Positions 56,242 to 64,000 of a stretch of 64,000 nucleotides of DNA are shown here, piece after piece. Below the pieces are notes generated by a model, which was not told the origin of the DNA, did not search any database, and was given only the letters and a program-made list of their open reading frames with translations. Positions within the stretch are counted from its first letter, which is position 1. Each line of letters begins with the position of its first letter. Both the position numbers and the translations under genes were made by a program. Source of the DNA: CAIQPS01 sp963843455 (GTDB lineage Bacteria > Actinomycetota > Thermoleophilia > RBG-16-64-13); contig CAWJKE010000008.1 of assembly GCA_963843455.1 (NCBI GenBank), forward strand, positions 475,819-539,818. Reading direction: 5' to 3'.

Positions 56242-56242
56242 C

Positions 56243-56803
56243 ATGGAGGAGACCGGCTTATGTCCTGGTGCCGTGCTGGGGGCGGATTTCTTTGCCCGTT
56301 CGTCGGATGAGGTGGCCCCGGACCTGATAGGCAAGATCCTGTGGTCACCCGGCCGGGGTGGTGGCCGGCTCACCGAAGTGGAAGCGTACCTTCCGGCGGA
56401 GGATCCCGCGTCGCATTCGGTCTGCGGGCCGACTAAGAGGAACGCCGCCATGTTCGGTCCGCCTGGAACGATCTATGTCTTTCTCAGCTACGGCGTGCAC
56501 TACTTACTCAATATCGTCTGCGACCGGCAAGCGATTGGCTCCGCGGTGCTCGTCCGTGCCTTCGAGTCGGTCTGCGGACCGGGGCGCGTGGGGAAGGCGC
56601 TCGGGGTGAATCCCGCCATGAACGGCTTGGCGCTCGGCGAAGCCTCTGGACTGTTCGTGGTGGACGATGGCACCCGACCGATCGTGGGCATCACCGCCAG
56701 GATCGGCATCTCGCGGGGCGACTCGCTCCCGCTCCGCTATTATTCGCTCGGCAGCAGATGGGTGACCAAGCGGCCGGCGACAAGAGGAGGAACGTTCACA
56801 TGA
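56243..56803 (+). CDS. mpg: 3-methyladenine DNA glycosylase (MPG/AAG family)
   Basis: Base-excision repair glycosylase for alkylated purines. 186 residues, slightly short. Catalytic Glu in RLTEVEAYLPAEDPASH, then TKRNAAMFGPPGTIYVFLSYGVHYLLNIVC. The ATG is 1 nt after the argH stop. The next gene overlaps its end (ATGA). Probably in the same transcript as argH. Confidence 0.95.
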   Translation: MEETGLCPGAVLGADFFARSSDEVAPDLIGKILWSPGRGGGRLTEVEAYLPAEDPASHSVCGPTKRNAAMFGPPGTIYVFLSYGVHYLLNIVCDRQAIGSAVLVRAFESVCGPGRVGKALGVNPAMNGLALGEASGLFVVDDGTRPIVGITARIGISRGDSLPLRYYSLGSRWVTKRPATRGGTFT

Positions 56804-57756
56804 GGCTCGAGGACATGTACCAGGCGGCGTTTCGCGCCGGCATGGCCGCCGACCCCCGAGGAGAAGAGGGGACCGGCAAGGTGCTGGCGCAGGCGCGCAA
56901 GGCCTTTGATGAGACGCCCGAAGCCAAGCGCTGGGAGTTCGACCAGGAGCGTCTCGTGAACCCTTATGCGGACACCCGGATACTGAATGGCGATCCGGAG
57001 ACCGAGGTGGCGAGCATGCTGGTGGGGATCGACCTCGAGGTGGGTGAGGTGGTGCTCGCCGACCGGTTGCGAGAGAAGGGACAGCCTCTCGACCTGATGT
57101 TCGCCCACCACCCTGAGGGCCGGGCGCTCGCCCGCCTCGACGAGGTGATGGGAGTGCAGGCCGACGTGTGGCGCAAGTTCGGGGTGTCGGTGGCCTACGG
57201 GGACGCGGTCATGAGCGACCGAATGGCCGAGATCATGCGGGCGCTTCATCCTCGCAACAACGAACAGACCGTGCAGGCGGCGCGCCTTCTCGGTATCCCC
57301 TACATGTGCTGCCACACACCCGCCGACAACAGCGTCAACGCTTTTCTGCAGACGCGGTGCGACAGACTGGGCACCGACGGCACGGTCGAGGAACTGCTCG
57401 ACATGCTGAAGACCATCCCAGAGTACCGGCAGGCGGTGCTCGAAGGTACAGGGCCGACCATCTTTGAGGGCGACGCCAAGCGGAGGACCGGCAGGATCAT
57501 GGTCGATATGACCGGAGGCACCTCAGGCCCGGTGGATTCCCTCGGCAGACTTGCGGCGGCGGGTGTCGGGACTATCGTAGGCATGCACATGGGGGAGGAG
57601 CATCGCAAGAGGGCCAAGGACGAGAAGATCACGGTGGTCATCGCCGGTCATGTCTCCTCCGACTCGTTGGGAATGAACCTCATCATCGACCAGTACGAGG
57701 CAAAGGGCGTCAAGGTCGTAGCCTGTTCCGGCTTCACGCGCGTCAGCCGCGTGTAG
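56800..57756 (+). CDS. NIF3-like metal-binding protein (second family member)
   Basis: 318 residues. ADTRILNGDPETEVASMLVGIDLEVGEV, then LMFAHHPEGRALARL (metal-site His pair) and a C-terminal VGMHMGEEHRKRAKDE and VIAGHVSSDSLGMNL place it in the NGG1p-interacting-factor-3-related group, distinct from the fused NIF3 domain at 36537. It has no PII-like insertion. AAGAGGAGG lies 9 nt before the ATG. Function is unknown. Confidence 0.83.
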   Translation: MRLEDMYQAAFRAGMAADPRGEEGTGKVLAQARKAFDETPEAKRWEFDQERLVNPYADTRILNGDPETEVASMLVGIDLEVGEVVLADRLREKGQPLDLMFAHHPEGRALARLDEVMGVQADVWRKFGVSVAYGDAVMSDRMAEIMRALHPRNNEQTVQAARLLGIPYMCCHTPADNSVNAFLQTRCDRLGTDGTVEELLDMLKTIPEYRQAVLEGTGPTIFEGDAKRRTGRIMVDMTGGTSGPVDSLGRLAAAGVGTIVGMHMGEEHRKRAKDEKITVVIAGHVSSDSLGMNLIIDQYEAKGVKVVACSGFTRVSRV

Positions 57757-57768
57757 GAGAGACAAGGA

Positions 57769-60129
57769 CTACGTCGAAGGCGGAGTCTCCGGTCCGGAGC
57801 TCACGGTCAGGCGCACGGTCGAACCCTTCGGCACGACCGTCCGGGCTGCCGGGTCTTGAGACAGGACGGTCCCGGCCGGAGCATCGGCTGGTTGCAGCGT
57901 GATCTCTGCCGACAGATGCGCGGCGGCAACCGCGGCTTGAGCTTGATCGAGCGGGAGGTTGACAAGGGCCGGGACGGCGGTCGCCTCGCCGCTGGAGACG
58001 CGCAACACCACTTCGCTGCCGTGCAGTATAGGCTTGCCGGCGGGGTGATCCTGCCTCACCACCGTGCCCGCAGGCTGCAGGGAGGCGCCGTCCGTGACCG
58101 TCCTGACTCGAAGGTTGGAGGCAGTGAGCAGCCGCTTTGCCTTGCTGATCGACATTCCGACGACGTTAGGCATGAAGACCGCCTTCGGCACGTGGATATT
58201 GCACGTGTCGGACGGCACCTTGTCGGAGCGGAACAGCCTCTTCGCGATAGTGGGGCAGAGGTCCGTAGGCAGAAGAAGAGATCCGCTGCAGACGTCCACC
58301 GTCACCCAACGGCCCACGGACGAAGTGGAAAAGTCGGAGCTAGGGGTAGCCGCAAGCGCTGATTTCATGAACCGGGCCCAGATCTCTGCCGGGAGGGTGT
58401 CTCCCGTCGCCGCCCAGCTGGGGACGTAGTTCGATCCGGCCTGCTCGCCGGGGTACCCGAGCCAGACCGCGGCTACGAGGTCTGGCGTGTAGCCCACGAA
58501 CCAGGCGTCCCGGCCGTCGTCCGTCGCACCGGTCGTGCCGGCGGCCGGGCGGCCGATGTCGGCGGCCCTGCCGACATCGTCGGCCATCACCCCGCGCAGG
58601 CAGGCGGTGACGAGGGCCGCGATGCCGGGGTCCATCACCCGCGTGCGGACGGCGTCGTTTGCATCGATGACTCTGCCATCTGCGTCCGTGACCTTCACGA
58701 TGCTCAGCGGGAAACCCTTCTTGGAGGGGTCGAAGACGAGTTGTGTGGAGAGGCGCTCCCCCCCGTTGGCCAGCGTGGCGTAGGCCCTGGCCATTTCCAG
58801 CGGGCTGACCCCTTTGGTGATATCACCCATGCCCATATCCGTCGCTGTTATGGCCACGCTATCGGGGCCCACCTCGATCATCAGGCGGTCGAATGCTGCA
58901 GCGGAGGAGTTCGCCATAGCCTTGGCCAAGGTCAGGCTACCCTCCGCGGCCGACCCGACGGCATAGGTCGCATCCGGACTGATGCCTTTCGCAAACGCCG
59001 TGGCCAGCACGAAGGGGTTCAGGGCCGAACCGGGGCTCCTTTCGCCCTGGGTCGCCAGGTTGAACTGGATCTCGGAGAAATCCGACCCACCGACCATGGC
59101 CACCAGGCGGCCGGTGCGCACGTCGATGGCGACCAGGGCGACGGCCGGGTCGCCGGACTGGTGGAGGAGCGTCTCGACGGCTTCGTCGGCAGCCTGTTGA
59201 ATGCCCAGATCGAGACTGGTATAGACGCGCAGTCCGCCTCCGAGGACGAGCGAGGATCCGTAGCGGGCCACCAGTTGCTCCCTCACCAGTTCCACCCAGT
59301 ACGGGGCTTTGACCCCGACCATGGGGCCCGTGGGCGCGAGTTCCAGAGGAGCGACCAGCGCGGTCTGGAGTTGTTCGCTGCTGATGTAGCGCTGCTGATA
59401 CATCTTGTTGAGCACCAGATCGCGGCGGGCCAGGGCGGCTTCTGGATCGCGGCGCGGGGAATACACCGACGGTGCTTCCGGCACTCCGGCCAGAAGCGCG
59501 GCCTGCGCAACTGTGAGGTCTTTGGCGTCCACGCCGAAATACGACTGGGCCGCCGCTTGGATGCCGTACGCACCCGAGCCAAAGTAGATGACATTCAGGT
59601 ACTCGTTGAGGATCTTCTCTCTGGACCACCGACTCTCCAGCCGATACGCCAGCGTGGCCGCGCGCACCTGACCGGCTGGAGTTTGCTGGTCGGTGATGAA
59701 GGCGTCTTTGACGAGATGCTGGGTGATCGTCGATCCGCCTTGGACGACCTCCTGGTGCCGTAGACGCGCCCAGGCGGCGCGCAGGATGGCCACGAAATCG
59801 ACACCCTTGTGCACGTAGAACCGCGAGTCCTCCACAGCCACTACGGCGTCGCGCATCACCTGGGGGATCTGGTCGGCGGAGAGCACGTCCCGGTTCTCGA
59901 GGCCGCGCAGTTCGGCTAGAAGAACGGGGGTCGGCGAGGCATCGTAGATCTTGGTTGCTTGGGGGGAAGCGATCCGCTCGCCGAGTTCGAGGGACGGCAG
60001 CGCGCGAGCCAGCGCCACGTAGGCTCCTGCGACCGTAGAAAGGAGAGCGGCGACGACAAGCAGGAGGACGACGAGAGCGACCTTCAGCGGCCGGCGGCCC
60101 CGCCGGACTCCCCGTGGTCCGCTGGCCAC
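57769..60129 (-). CDS. Class A penicillin-binding protein with degenerate transpeptidase motifs and two PASTA domains
   Basis: Membrane-anchored peptidoglycan synthase, 786 residues. TM at about 15-40. The glycosyltransferase domain is intact: VEDSRFYVHKGVD with Glu100, and QGGSTITQHLVK near 129-140. In the transpeptidase domain all three motifs are altered: SxxK is SALN (Ser368, Asn371), SxN is SSA near 408, and KTG is TTG near 531. Surrounding sequence (SPGSALNPFV, DDGRDAWFVGYTPDLVAAVW) is well kept. Two PASTA repeats fill about 650-786. It is probably a glycan polymerase without cross-linking activity. GTG start with GGGAGGGA upstream. Confidence 0.93.
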   Translation of the reverse strand: MASGPRGVRRGRRPLKVALVVLLLVVAALLSTVAGAYVALARALPSLELGERIASPQATKIYDASPTPVLLAELRGLENRDVLSADQIPQVMRDAVVAVEDSRFYVHKGVDFVAILRAAWARLRHQEVVQGGSTITQHLVKDAFITDQQTPAGQVRAATLAYRLESRWSREKILNEYLNVIYFGSGAYGIQAAAQSYFGVDAKDLTVAQAALLAGVPEAPSVYSPRRDPEAALARRDLVLNKMYQQRYISSEQLQTALVAPLELAPTGPMVGVKAPYWVELVREQLVARYGSSLVLGGGLRVYTSLDLGIQQAADEAVETLLHQSGDPAVALVAIDVRTGRLVAMVGGSDFSEIQFNLATQGERSPGSALNPFVLATAFAKGISPDATYAVGSAAEGSLTLAKAMANSSAAAFDRLMIEVGPDSVAITATDMGMGDITKGVSPLEMARAYATLANGGERLSTQLVFDPSKKGFPLSIVKVTDADGRVIDANDAVRTRVMDPGIAALVTACLRGVMADDVGRAADIGRPAAGTTGATDDGRDAWFVGYTPDLVAAVWLGYPGEQAGSNYVPSWAATGDTLPAEIWARFMKSALAATPSSDFSTSSVGRWVTVDVCSGSLLLPTDLCPTIAKRLFRSDKVPSDTCNIHVPKAVFMPNVVGMSISKAKRLLTASNLRVRTVTDGASLQPAGTVVRQDHPAGKPILHGSEVVLRVSSGEATAVPALVNLPLDQAQAAVAAAHLSAEITLQPADAPAGTVLSQDPAARTVVPKGSTVRLTVSSGPETPPST

Positions 60130-60209
60130 TCTAGTCCCTCCCCATGGTGTCCGTGATGTTACACCAGAGGCGACGTCACCATGGTATGCTCCCGGCCGGG
60201 AGGTGCTCG

Positions 60210-61484
60210 ATGGAAAGCGTCATGGGACCCGCCGCGGTCCCCCCGGATGTGGCGGGGATCCCTGCGGATATTCTCGAGGAATATCGACAGTTATTGCTCG
60301 GGAGCGTGGACGCGCTGCCGGCGGAGATGCTGCTGCGCCAGCTCGTGCAGGCGCGATCCGAGGGGCGGCCGCTGAGGGTCAAGCTCGGAGTCGATCCGAC
60401 AGCCCCCGATATCCACCTGGGGCACACCGTCGTGCTGCGCAAACTGCGACAGTTCCAAGATCTGGGTCACCGGGCGGTGCTCATCATCGGCGACTATACC
60501 GGCAAGGTGGGCGACCCCTCGGGTCGCTCCAAATCGCGTCCTCGTATCAGCGACGAGGAACTCGAAGCCAACGCACGTACCTACGTGGACCAGGCCGCCA
60601 AGGTCCTGGACATGGACCGGGTCGAGCTGACGCGGAACGGCGATTGGCTGGCCCCCCTGCGCATGAACGAAGTGCTGCGTCTCACCTCCACGGTGACGGT
60701 GGCGCGGATGCTCGAACGGGACGACTTCTCCAACCGGTATGCAGCCAACGAGCCCATCTCCATGCTGGAGTTCATGTACCCACTCCTTCAGGGCTACGAC
60801 AGCGTGGCCGTGCGGGCCGACGTGGAACTGGGGGGGACCGACCAGAAGTTCAACCTCCTCATGGGCAGGACGATCATGGAATCTTATGGGCTGCCCCCGC
60901 AGAGCATCCTGACTGTGCCGCTGCTGGTGGGTACCGACGGCGAGCAGAAGATGTCCAAAACGTATGGCAATTACGTGGGTGTGAGCGATACCCCAGCGGA
61001 TATGTTCGGGAAGTTGATGTCCATCCCCGACGAGCTCATGAGCACCTATATGAGTCTGGTGAGCGGCGCCACCTTCCGAGAGGTGGAGGCATTTCAGAGC
61101 GGATTGGCCGATGGCAGCTACCATCCGGCTCAGGCGAAACGGGATCTGGCGGAGCGGGTCGTCCGACTCTATCACGGCGCCGAGGCGGCTTCTGCGGCAC
61201 GCGCCGGATTCGACCGGGTCTTCAAGGAGAAGGACCAGCCCGAGGACATTCCAGAGACCCCGCTGCCCGCCGAGTGCGTGCGGGATGGACGGGTGTGGTT
61301 GCCTCGGTTGCTCACCGAGACCGGACTGGTCGCTTCCAATGGGGAGGCCCGCCGTCTTATCGAACAGGGAGGCGTACGGGTGGACGACCGGGTGGTCAGC
61401 GATACTACCACCGAGTTCGAGCCCGCGGCGCTGTCAGGTGCGGTCGTGCAGGTCGGCAAGCGGAAGTTCCTTCGCATCCGCTAG
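60210..61484 (+). CDS. tyrS: Tyrosyl-tRNA synthetase
   Basis: Class I synthetase, 424 residues from the ATG at 60210 (GGGAGGTG upstream). HIGH motif as HLGH in KLGVDPTAPDIHLGHTVVL, KMSKT loop near 251, and a C-terminal S4 RNA-binding domain (LPRLLTETGLVASNGEARRL). The HLGH form and order match the TyrZ-like subgroup. Divergent from the PBP gene. Confidence 0.96.
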   Translation: MESVMGPAAVPPDVAGIPADILEEYRQLLLGSVDALPAEMLLRQLVQARSEGRPLRVKLGVDPTAPDIHLGHTVVLRKLRQFQDLGHRAVLIIGDYTGKVGDPSGRSKSRPRISDEELEANARTYVDQAAKVLDMDRVELTRNGDWLAPLRMNEVLRLTSTVTVARMLERDDFSNRYAANEPISMLEFMYPLLQGYDSVAVRADVELGGTDQKFNLLMGRTIMESYGLPPQSILTVPLLVGTDGEQKMSKTYGNYVGVSDTPADMFGKLMSIPDELMSTYMSLVSGATFREVEAFQSGLADGSYHPAQAKRDLAERVVRLYHGAEAASAARAGFDRVFKEKDQPEDIPETPLPAECVRDGRVWLPRLLTETGLVASNGEARRLIEQGGVRVDDRVVSDTTTEFEPAALSGAVVQVGKRKFLRIR

Positions 61485-61519
61485 GGGTCTGACCTCCGCC
61501 GGCAGCCGAAGGGAGGTTA

Positions 61520-63100
61520 GTGGAACGCGTCGAGCGGCCGAACCAGGGCGCCAGACGGCGCATTGTGCCGTCCCGGTCTCGTGTCAAGCGGTGGCTGACC
61601 CCTTTCGAGGAGCGCTCTCCGTACCCGGGGATCACTTACGGGGTCGAGCAGCGACTTGGGGAGGAGTTCGGCCCCCGGTTGCTCGTCGTGCTCGCCATGC
61701 TCATATATGCCTGGTACTACGGCACCATTGCGCTAAACCGGTTCGACGCCTTTCAGCAGCCAGGATTCGATCTGGGCATCTTCGATCAAGGTGTGTGGTT
61801 ACTCAGTCGCTTCAGGGATCCCTTCGTCTCGATCATGGGCCTCAACCTGTTCGGAGACCACGCCTCCTACATCCTCCTTGCACTCGTTCCACTCTATTGG
61901 CTGTGGCCCGCGGCGCAGGTACTTCTGATCACGCAGACCCTCGCTCTGTGTCTCGGAGCCATACCCGTGTTCCTCCTCGCGCGAGGCGTGCTTCGCAATG
62001 CCTGGCTCGCCCTGCTTCCCACCTTGGCCTTCCTGCTCAATCCGGCCTTGGGATGGCTGAATCTCGAGAACTTTCATCCCGACAGCTTCGAGGTCCCGCT
62101 CGTTCTGTTCGCCCTCTACCTGATGACCCAACGCCGTTGGCGGTCGTATCTGCTGATGGTGATACTGCTGTTGGCCGTCAAGGAGGATGTGGCCCTCCTC
62201 GTCGTTCCTCTTGGCATATTCGTCGCGTTGCGTCACGACCGCCGGATGGGCGCCGTCACCGCCCTTCTCGGCCTCATCTGGCTCCTGGCTGCTGTGTTCC
62301 TTCTGGGTCCGCTGTTCAGCGGGGCTACTCCGGGCGGCCTCGATGCGTTCCGCGTTCCTTTCGGCGGCTGGAAGGGACTTATTTCCACGGCTCTGGGCGA
62401 GCCCTGGGAGGTGGGTGCTCAGATGCTGGGGGCGGCCAAGATCAAGTACCTCGTCCAACTGTTGGCCCCGTTGTTCTTCCTGCCGTTGCTCACCACGGGC
62501 ACCTTTATCGCGCTGCCCGCGATCGCCTTCAATCTGTTGTCCACGTTCTGGTATCAGAGCAACCTGCGGTATCACTACACCAGCCTCTTGATCCCTGTGT
62601 TCGCGTGGGCCGCTTTGCTGTATATACAGAAGGTAAAGGATATCGGCGCCCGCCGGGGGCTCGTCGGGGCGATCCTCCTTGCGACCCTCTTCTGCTCGTA
62701 TGCGTGGGGGCCGGTCGGTTGGTCGCCCCAGGGTGTGTCGCGGCACGATATGAGAAGCACGCGGACGCAGGCGACCTCCGAGGCGGTGGCGCTGATCCCG
62801 GACGGCGCGGTCGTGGCGGCCCGGTCGCGGTTGACCACGCACCTCACGCACCGCGACAAGGTGTACGAGTTTCCCACCCCCTTCTCCGTCAGCTACTGGG
62901 GGGACGACTCCATGGATGGACAGCGGCTGGCCGTCGCCGACGAAGTGGAGTACATCCTCGAGACGCCGGAGCAACTCTCCGACGCGAGCGCGCAGCTCTT
63001 CGCGAATCTGCAGGAGACAGAAGGGTTCAGGGAGATATTCTCAAAGGAGGGCGTCGTCTTGTTACGGAAGATGGGTCCTGTTTCACCCTCGTCCAACTAA
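61520..63100 (+). CDS. DUF2079 polytopic membrane protein
   Basis: 526 residues with about 10-12 TM helices. FDLGIFDQGVWLLSRFRDPFVSIMG and NLFGDHASYILLALVPLYWL are DUF2079 signatures, and the C-terminal 130 residues are an extracytoplasmic domain (ALIPDGAVVAARSRLTTHLT). The family resembles GT-C glycosyltransferases, with the Asp of DLGIFDQ and a GDH motif, but activity is unproven. GTG start with GGGAGG upstream. Confidence 0.88.
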   Translation: MERVERPNQGARRRIVPSRSRVKRWLTPFEERSPYPGITYGVEQRLGEEFGPRLLVVLAMLIYAWYYGTIALNRFDAFQQPGFDLGIFDQGVWLLSRFRDPFVSIMGLNLFGDHASYILLALVPLYWLWPAAQVLLITQTLALCLGAIPVFLLARGVLRNAWLALLPTLAFLLNPALGWLNLENFHPDSFEVPLVLFALYLMTQRRWRSYLLMVILLLAVKEDVALLVVPLGIFVALRHDRRMGAVTALLGLIWLLAAVFLLGPLFSGATPGGLDAFRVPFGGWKGLISTALGEPWEVGAQMLGAAKIKYLVQLLAPLFFLPLLTTGTFIALPAIAFNLLSTFWYQSNLRYHYTSLLIPVFAWAALLYIQKVKDIGARRGLVGAILLATLFCSYAWGPVGWSPQGVSRHDMRSTRTQATSEAVALIPDGAVVAARSRLTTHLTHRDKVYEFPTPFSVSYWGDDSMDGQRLAVADEVEYILETPEQLSDASAQLFANLQETEGFREIFSKEGVVLLRKMGPVSPSSN

Positions 63101-63175
63101 GGTCCTAGAGCGAGCGGAGCGACTCCTGCTATCGTCTTGCCGGCGATCAAGAGGCGGCACCTTGAAGGAGACAGG

Positions 63176-63829
63176 ATGAGAACGCAACCTCCATGCCGAA
63201 AGTCCGTGGTAGTCGTGGCCTCGGCGATGACAGCGCTCGCATTCTCCCTGTTCGTGACCAGCTGTGGACGCGGGCTTGAGCCGGCCGACACCACGGTCTC
63301 GGCCGCGCCCAGTTCCACCACGGCCATCACTGCTCCGTCGACCACCTCAAGCTCCACCAGTAGCACCGCGGGGGGGTCGACAGTGGATAGCGTGTTCTCG
63401 TCGCTGGCCCAGGCCTCACAGCCGACGACCATCTTCGCCCCCACCTTCTTGCCCGAAGGCGCCATCCTCGCCGACGTCTGGCTGCCGGTGGTCGCCTCGC
63501 AAGATCCCGCTTCGTACGACGGATCTCCGACCGGCAACCCCCAGGTGGTCGGCGCCGGACCCGACGCTGAGAGCCAGGTTATCTTCCGGGCTGGTGACGG
63601 CTGGCTGGCCATCCTTGAGAACTTCCGAGGTGACCTGGGCGATGTCACCGGGACCCAGGTAGGCTCGGTATCGGGTAACCCCGCCACTCTGTACGAGATC
63701 AACGGGGGAGATCTCGTACAGTGGAGCCAGGACGGCCTCTGGTACGGGGTGTTCGGCCGCGACGTCGCGCGGGACGTCGTAGTGGCGGTGGCGCTGGGAA
63801 TGCAGCCGGCATCCGCAGAATCCCGCTGA
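63176..63829 (+). CDS. Predicted lipoprotein
   Basis: 217 residues. A basic N-terminus and hydrophobic segment end in LFVTSCGR (lipobox). A Ser/Thr-rich linker (about 40-70) leads to a globular domain (TIFAPTFLPEGAILADVWLP, DGLWYGVFGRDVARDVVVAV) resembling DUF4367-like periplasmic folds. Same overall design as the lipoprotein at 30653 but no sequence similarity in the mature domain. AAGGAGA precedes the ATG. Confidence 0.75.
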   Translation: MRTQPPCRKSVVVVASAMTALAFSLFVTSCGRGLEPADTTVSAAPSSTTAITAPSTTSSSTSSTAGGSTVDSVFSSLAQASQPTTIFAPTFLPEGAILADVWLPVVASQDPASYDGSPTGNPQVVGAGPDAESQVIFRAGDGWLAILENFRGDLGDVTGTQVGSVSGNPATLYEINGGDLVQWSQDGLWYGVFGRDVARDVVVAVALGMQPASAESR

Positions 63830-63848
63830 TTTCGCGGATGTCCTGCTA

Positions 63849-63877
63849 TTGACAGGTACGCGGAGAAGGGCTAGACT
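63849..63877 (+). promoter_or_regulatory. Consensus promoter near the window end
   Basis: -35 TTGACA (63849-63854), 17-bp spacer, -10 TAGACT (63872-63877); predicted start at about 63884. The transcript runs out of the window. Confidence 0.82.
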
Positions 63878-63883
63878 ACCGCC

Positions 63884-64000
63884 TCCACGATGAAACACGA
63901 TCTCCTCGACAGCACGAGCGAACGGGTGAGGGCGCGCGGATAGGCGAACAGCAAAGCCGCCGTTCTCGTAGCCGCCCGTGCGAAGCGAGGTGGCTGTTTT
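63884..64000 (+). other. Structured leader or start of an RNA gene, cut by the window edge
   Basis: 117 nt downstream of a strong promoter with no ribosome site or long ORF. It contains a 17-codon frame from the ATG at 63890 without Shine-Dalgarno, and complementary blocks (ACAGC...GCC with GGTGGCTGT) ending in TTTT at the edge. I cannot assign it to a riboswitch or RNA family. Confidence 0.35.

Noticed and set aside
61111..63108. A 665-codon plus-strand ORF
   Set aside because: It lies out of frame over tyrS and the DUF2079 gene, has Arg/Pro/Ser-rich composition and no motifs; it is a GC-rich shadow frame.
63900..64000. Possible c-di-GMP or TPP riboswitch near AGCAAAGCCGCC
   Set aside because: Only a short core resembles the c-di-GMP motif; the second conserved arm is absent or beyond the window.

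Overview
The window is a G+C-rich chromosomal segment with dense gene packing, many ATGA/GTGA stop-start overlaps and frequent GTG or TTG starts. It probably comes from a deep-branching actinobacterium of the Thermoleophilia/Coriobacteriia type. The hints are a lexA promoter with two CGAAC-N4-GTTC operators, a murI-rph-rdgB run, an argCJB-R-GH operon, an RNase HI domain fused to a NIF3 protein, a PASTA-type class A PBP and a type A RNase P RNA. The species is not identifiable from this sequence alone. An Fe-type superoxide dismutase next to a soluble NADH-oxidising NuoEFG-like module suggests an anaerobic or microaerobic lifestyle; that is inference.

Layout. 0-4 kb: the 3' end of a peptide/nickel-type ABC importer operon (oppBCDF), then rnpB. 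4-8 kb: a COG2403 P-loop protein, sodB and an MFS carrier. 8-11 kb: murI-rph-rdgB, a small zinc metallopeptidase and an XRE regulator. 11-18.5 kb: larC-lipA and a three-gene NADH/iron-sulfur module. 18.5-28 kb: a Lon-type protease, tRNA-Leu, lexA, a DUF1801 gene broken by one TGA, tRNA-Asn, a phosphohexomutase, glutamine-dependent NAD synthetase, metX-metW and tRNA-Met.

28-41 kb is an accessory region of small, mostly self-contained genes: two degenerate GGDEF proteins, GYD, nitroreductase, SRPBCC and SnoaL-like proteins, lipoproteins, an orphan Flp pilin, small membrane and coiled-coil proteins. The core genes NIF3-RNase HI, tRNA-Gly and tRNA-Cys lie inside it. It starts directly after a perfect 46-bp duplication of the tRNA-Met 3' half and ends at a 21-bp copy of the tRNA-Cys 3' end. 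Several cassettes share a boundary element (hairpin terminator, 10-11 bp, then TTGACG) and a transcript-start hairpin exactly 10 nt after the -10 box. The two degenerate GGDEF genes sit at the two outer edges. No integrase is visible. This is the most novel feature of the window.

41-64 kb is housekeeping: tRNA-Val, a fluoride riboswitch in front of a frameshifted crcB, thrS, infC-rpmI-rplT with an attenuator-like leader, a SpoU-type methyltransferase, pheST, argCJBRGH (argD and argF absent from the operon), a 3-methyladenine glycosylase with a second NIF3-like protein, a class A PBP whose transpeptidase motifs are all substituted, tyrS, a DUF2079 membrane protein and a lipoprotein. The window ends in a strong promoter whose transcript runs off the edge.

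The core genes form short operons for amino-acid (Arg, Met) and cofactor (lipoate, NAD, nickel-pincer) synthesis and for translation. Where promoters can be read they are sigma70-like. murI and metX appear to be leaderless.
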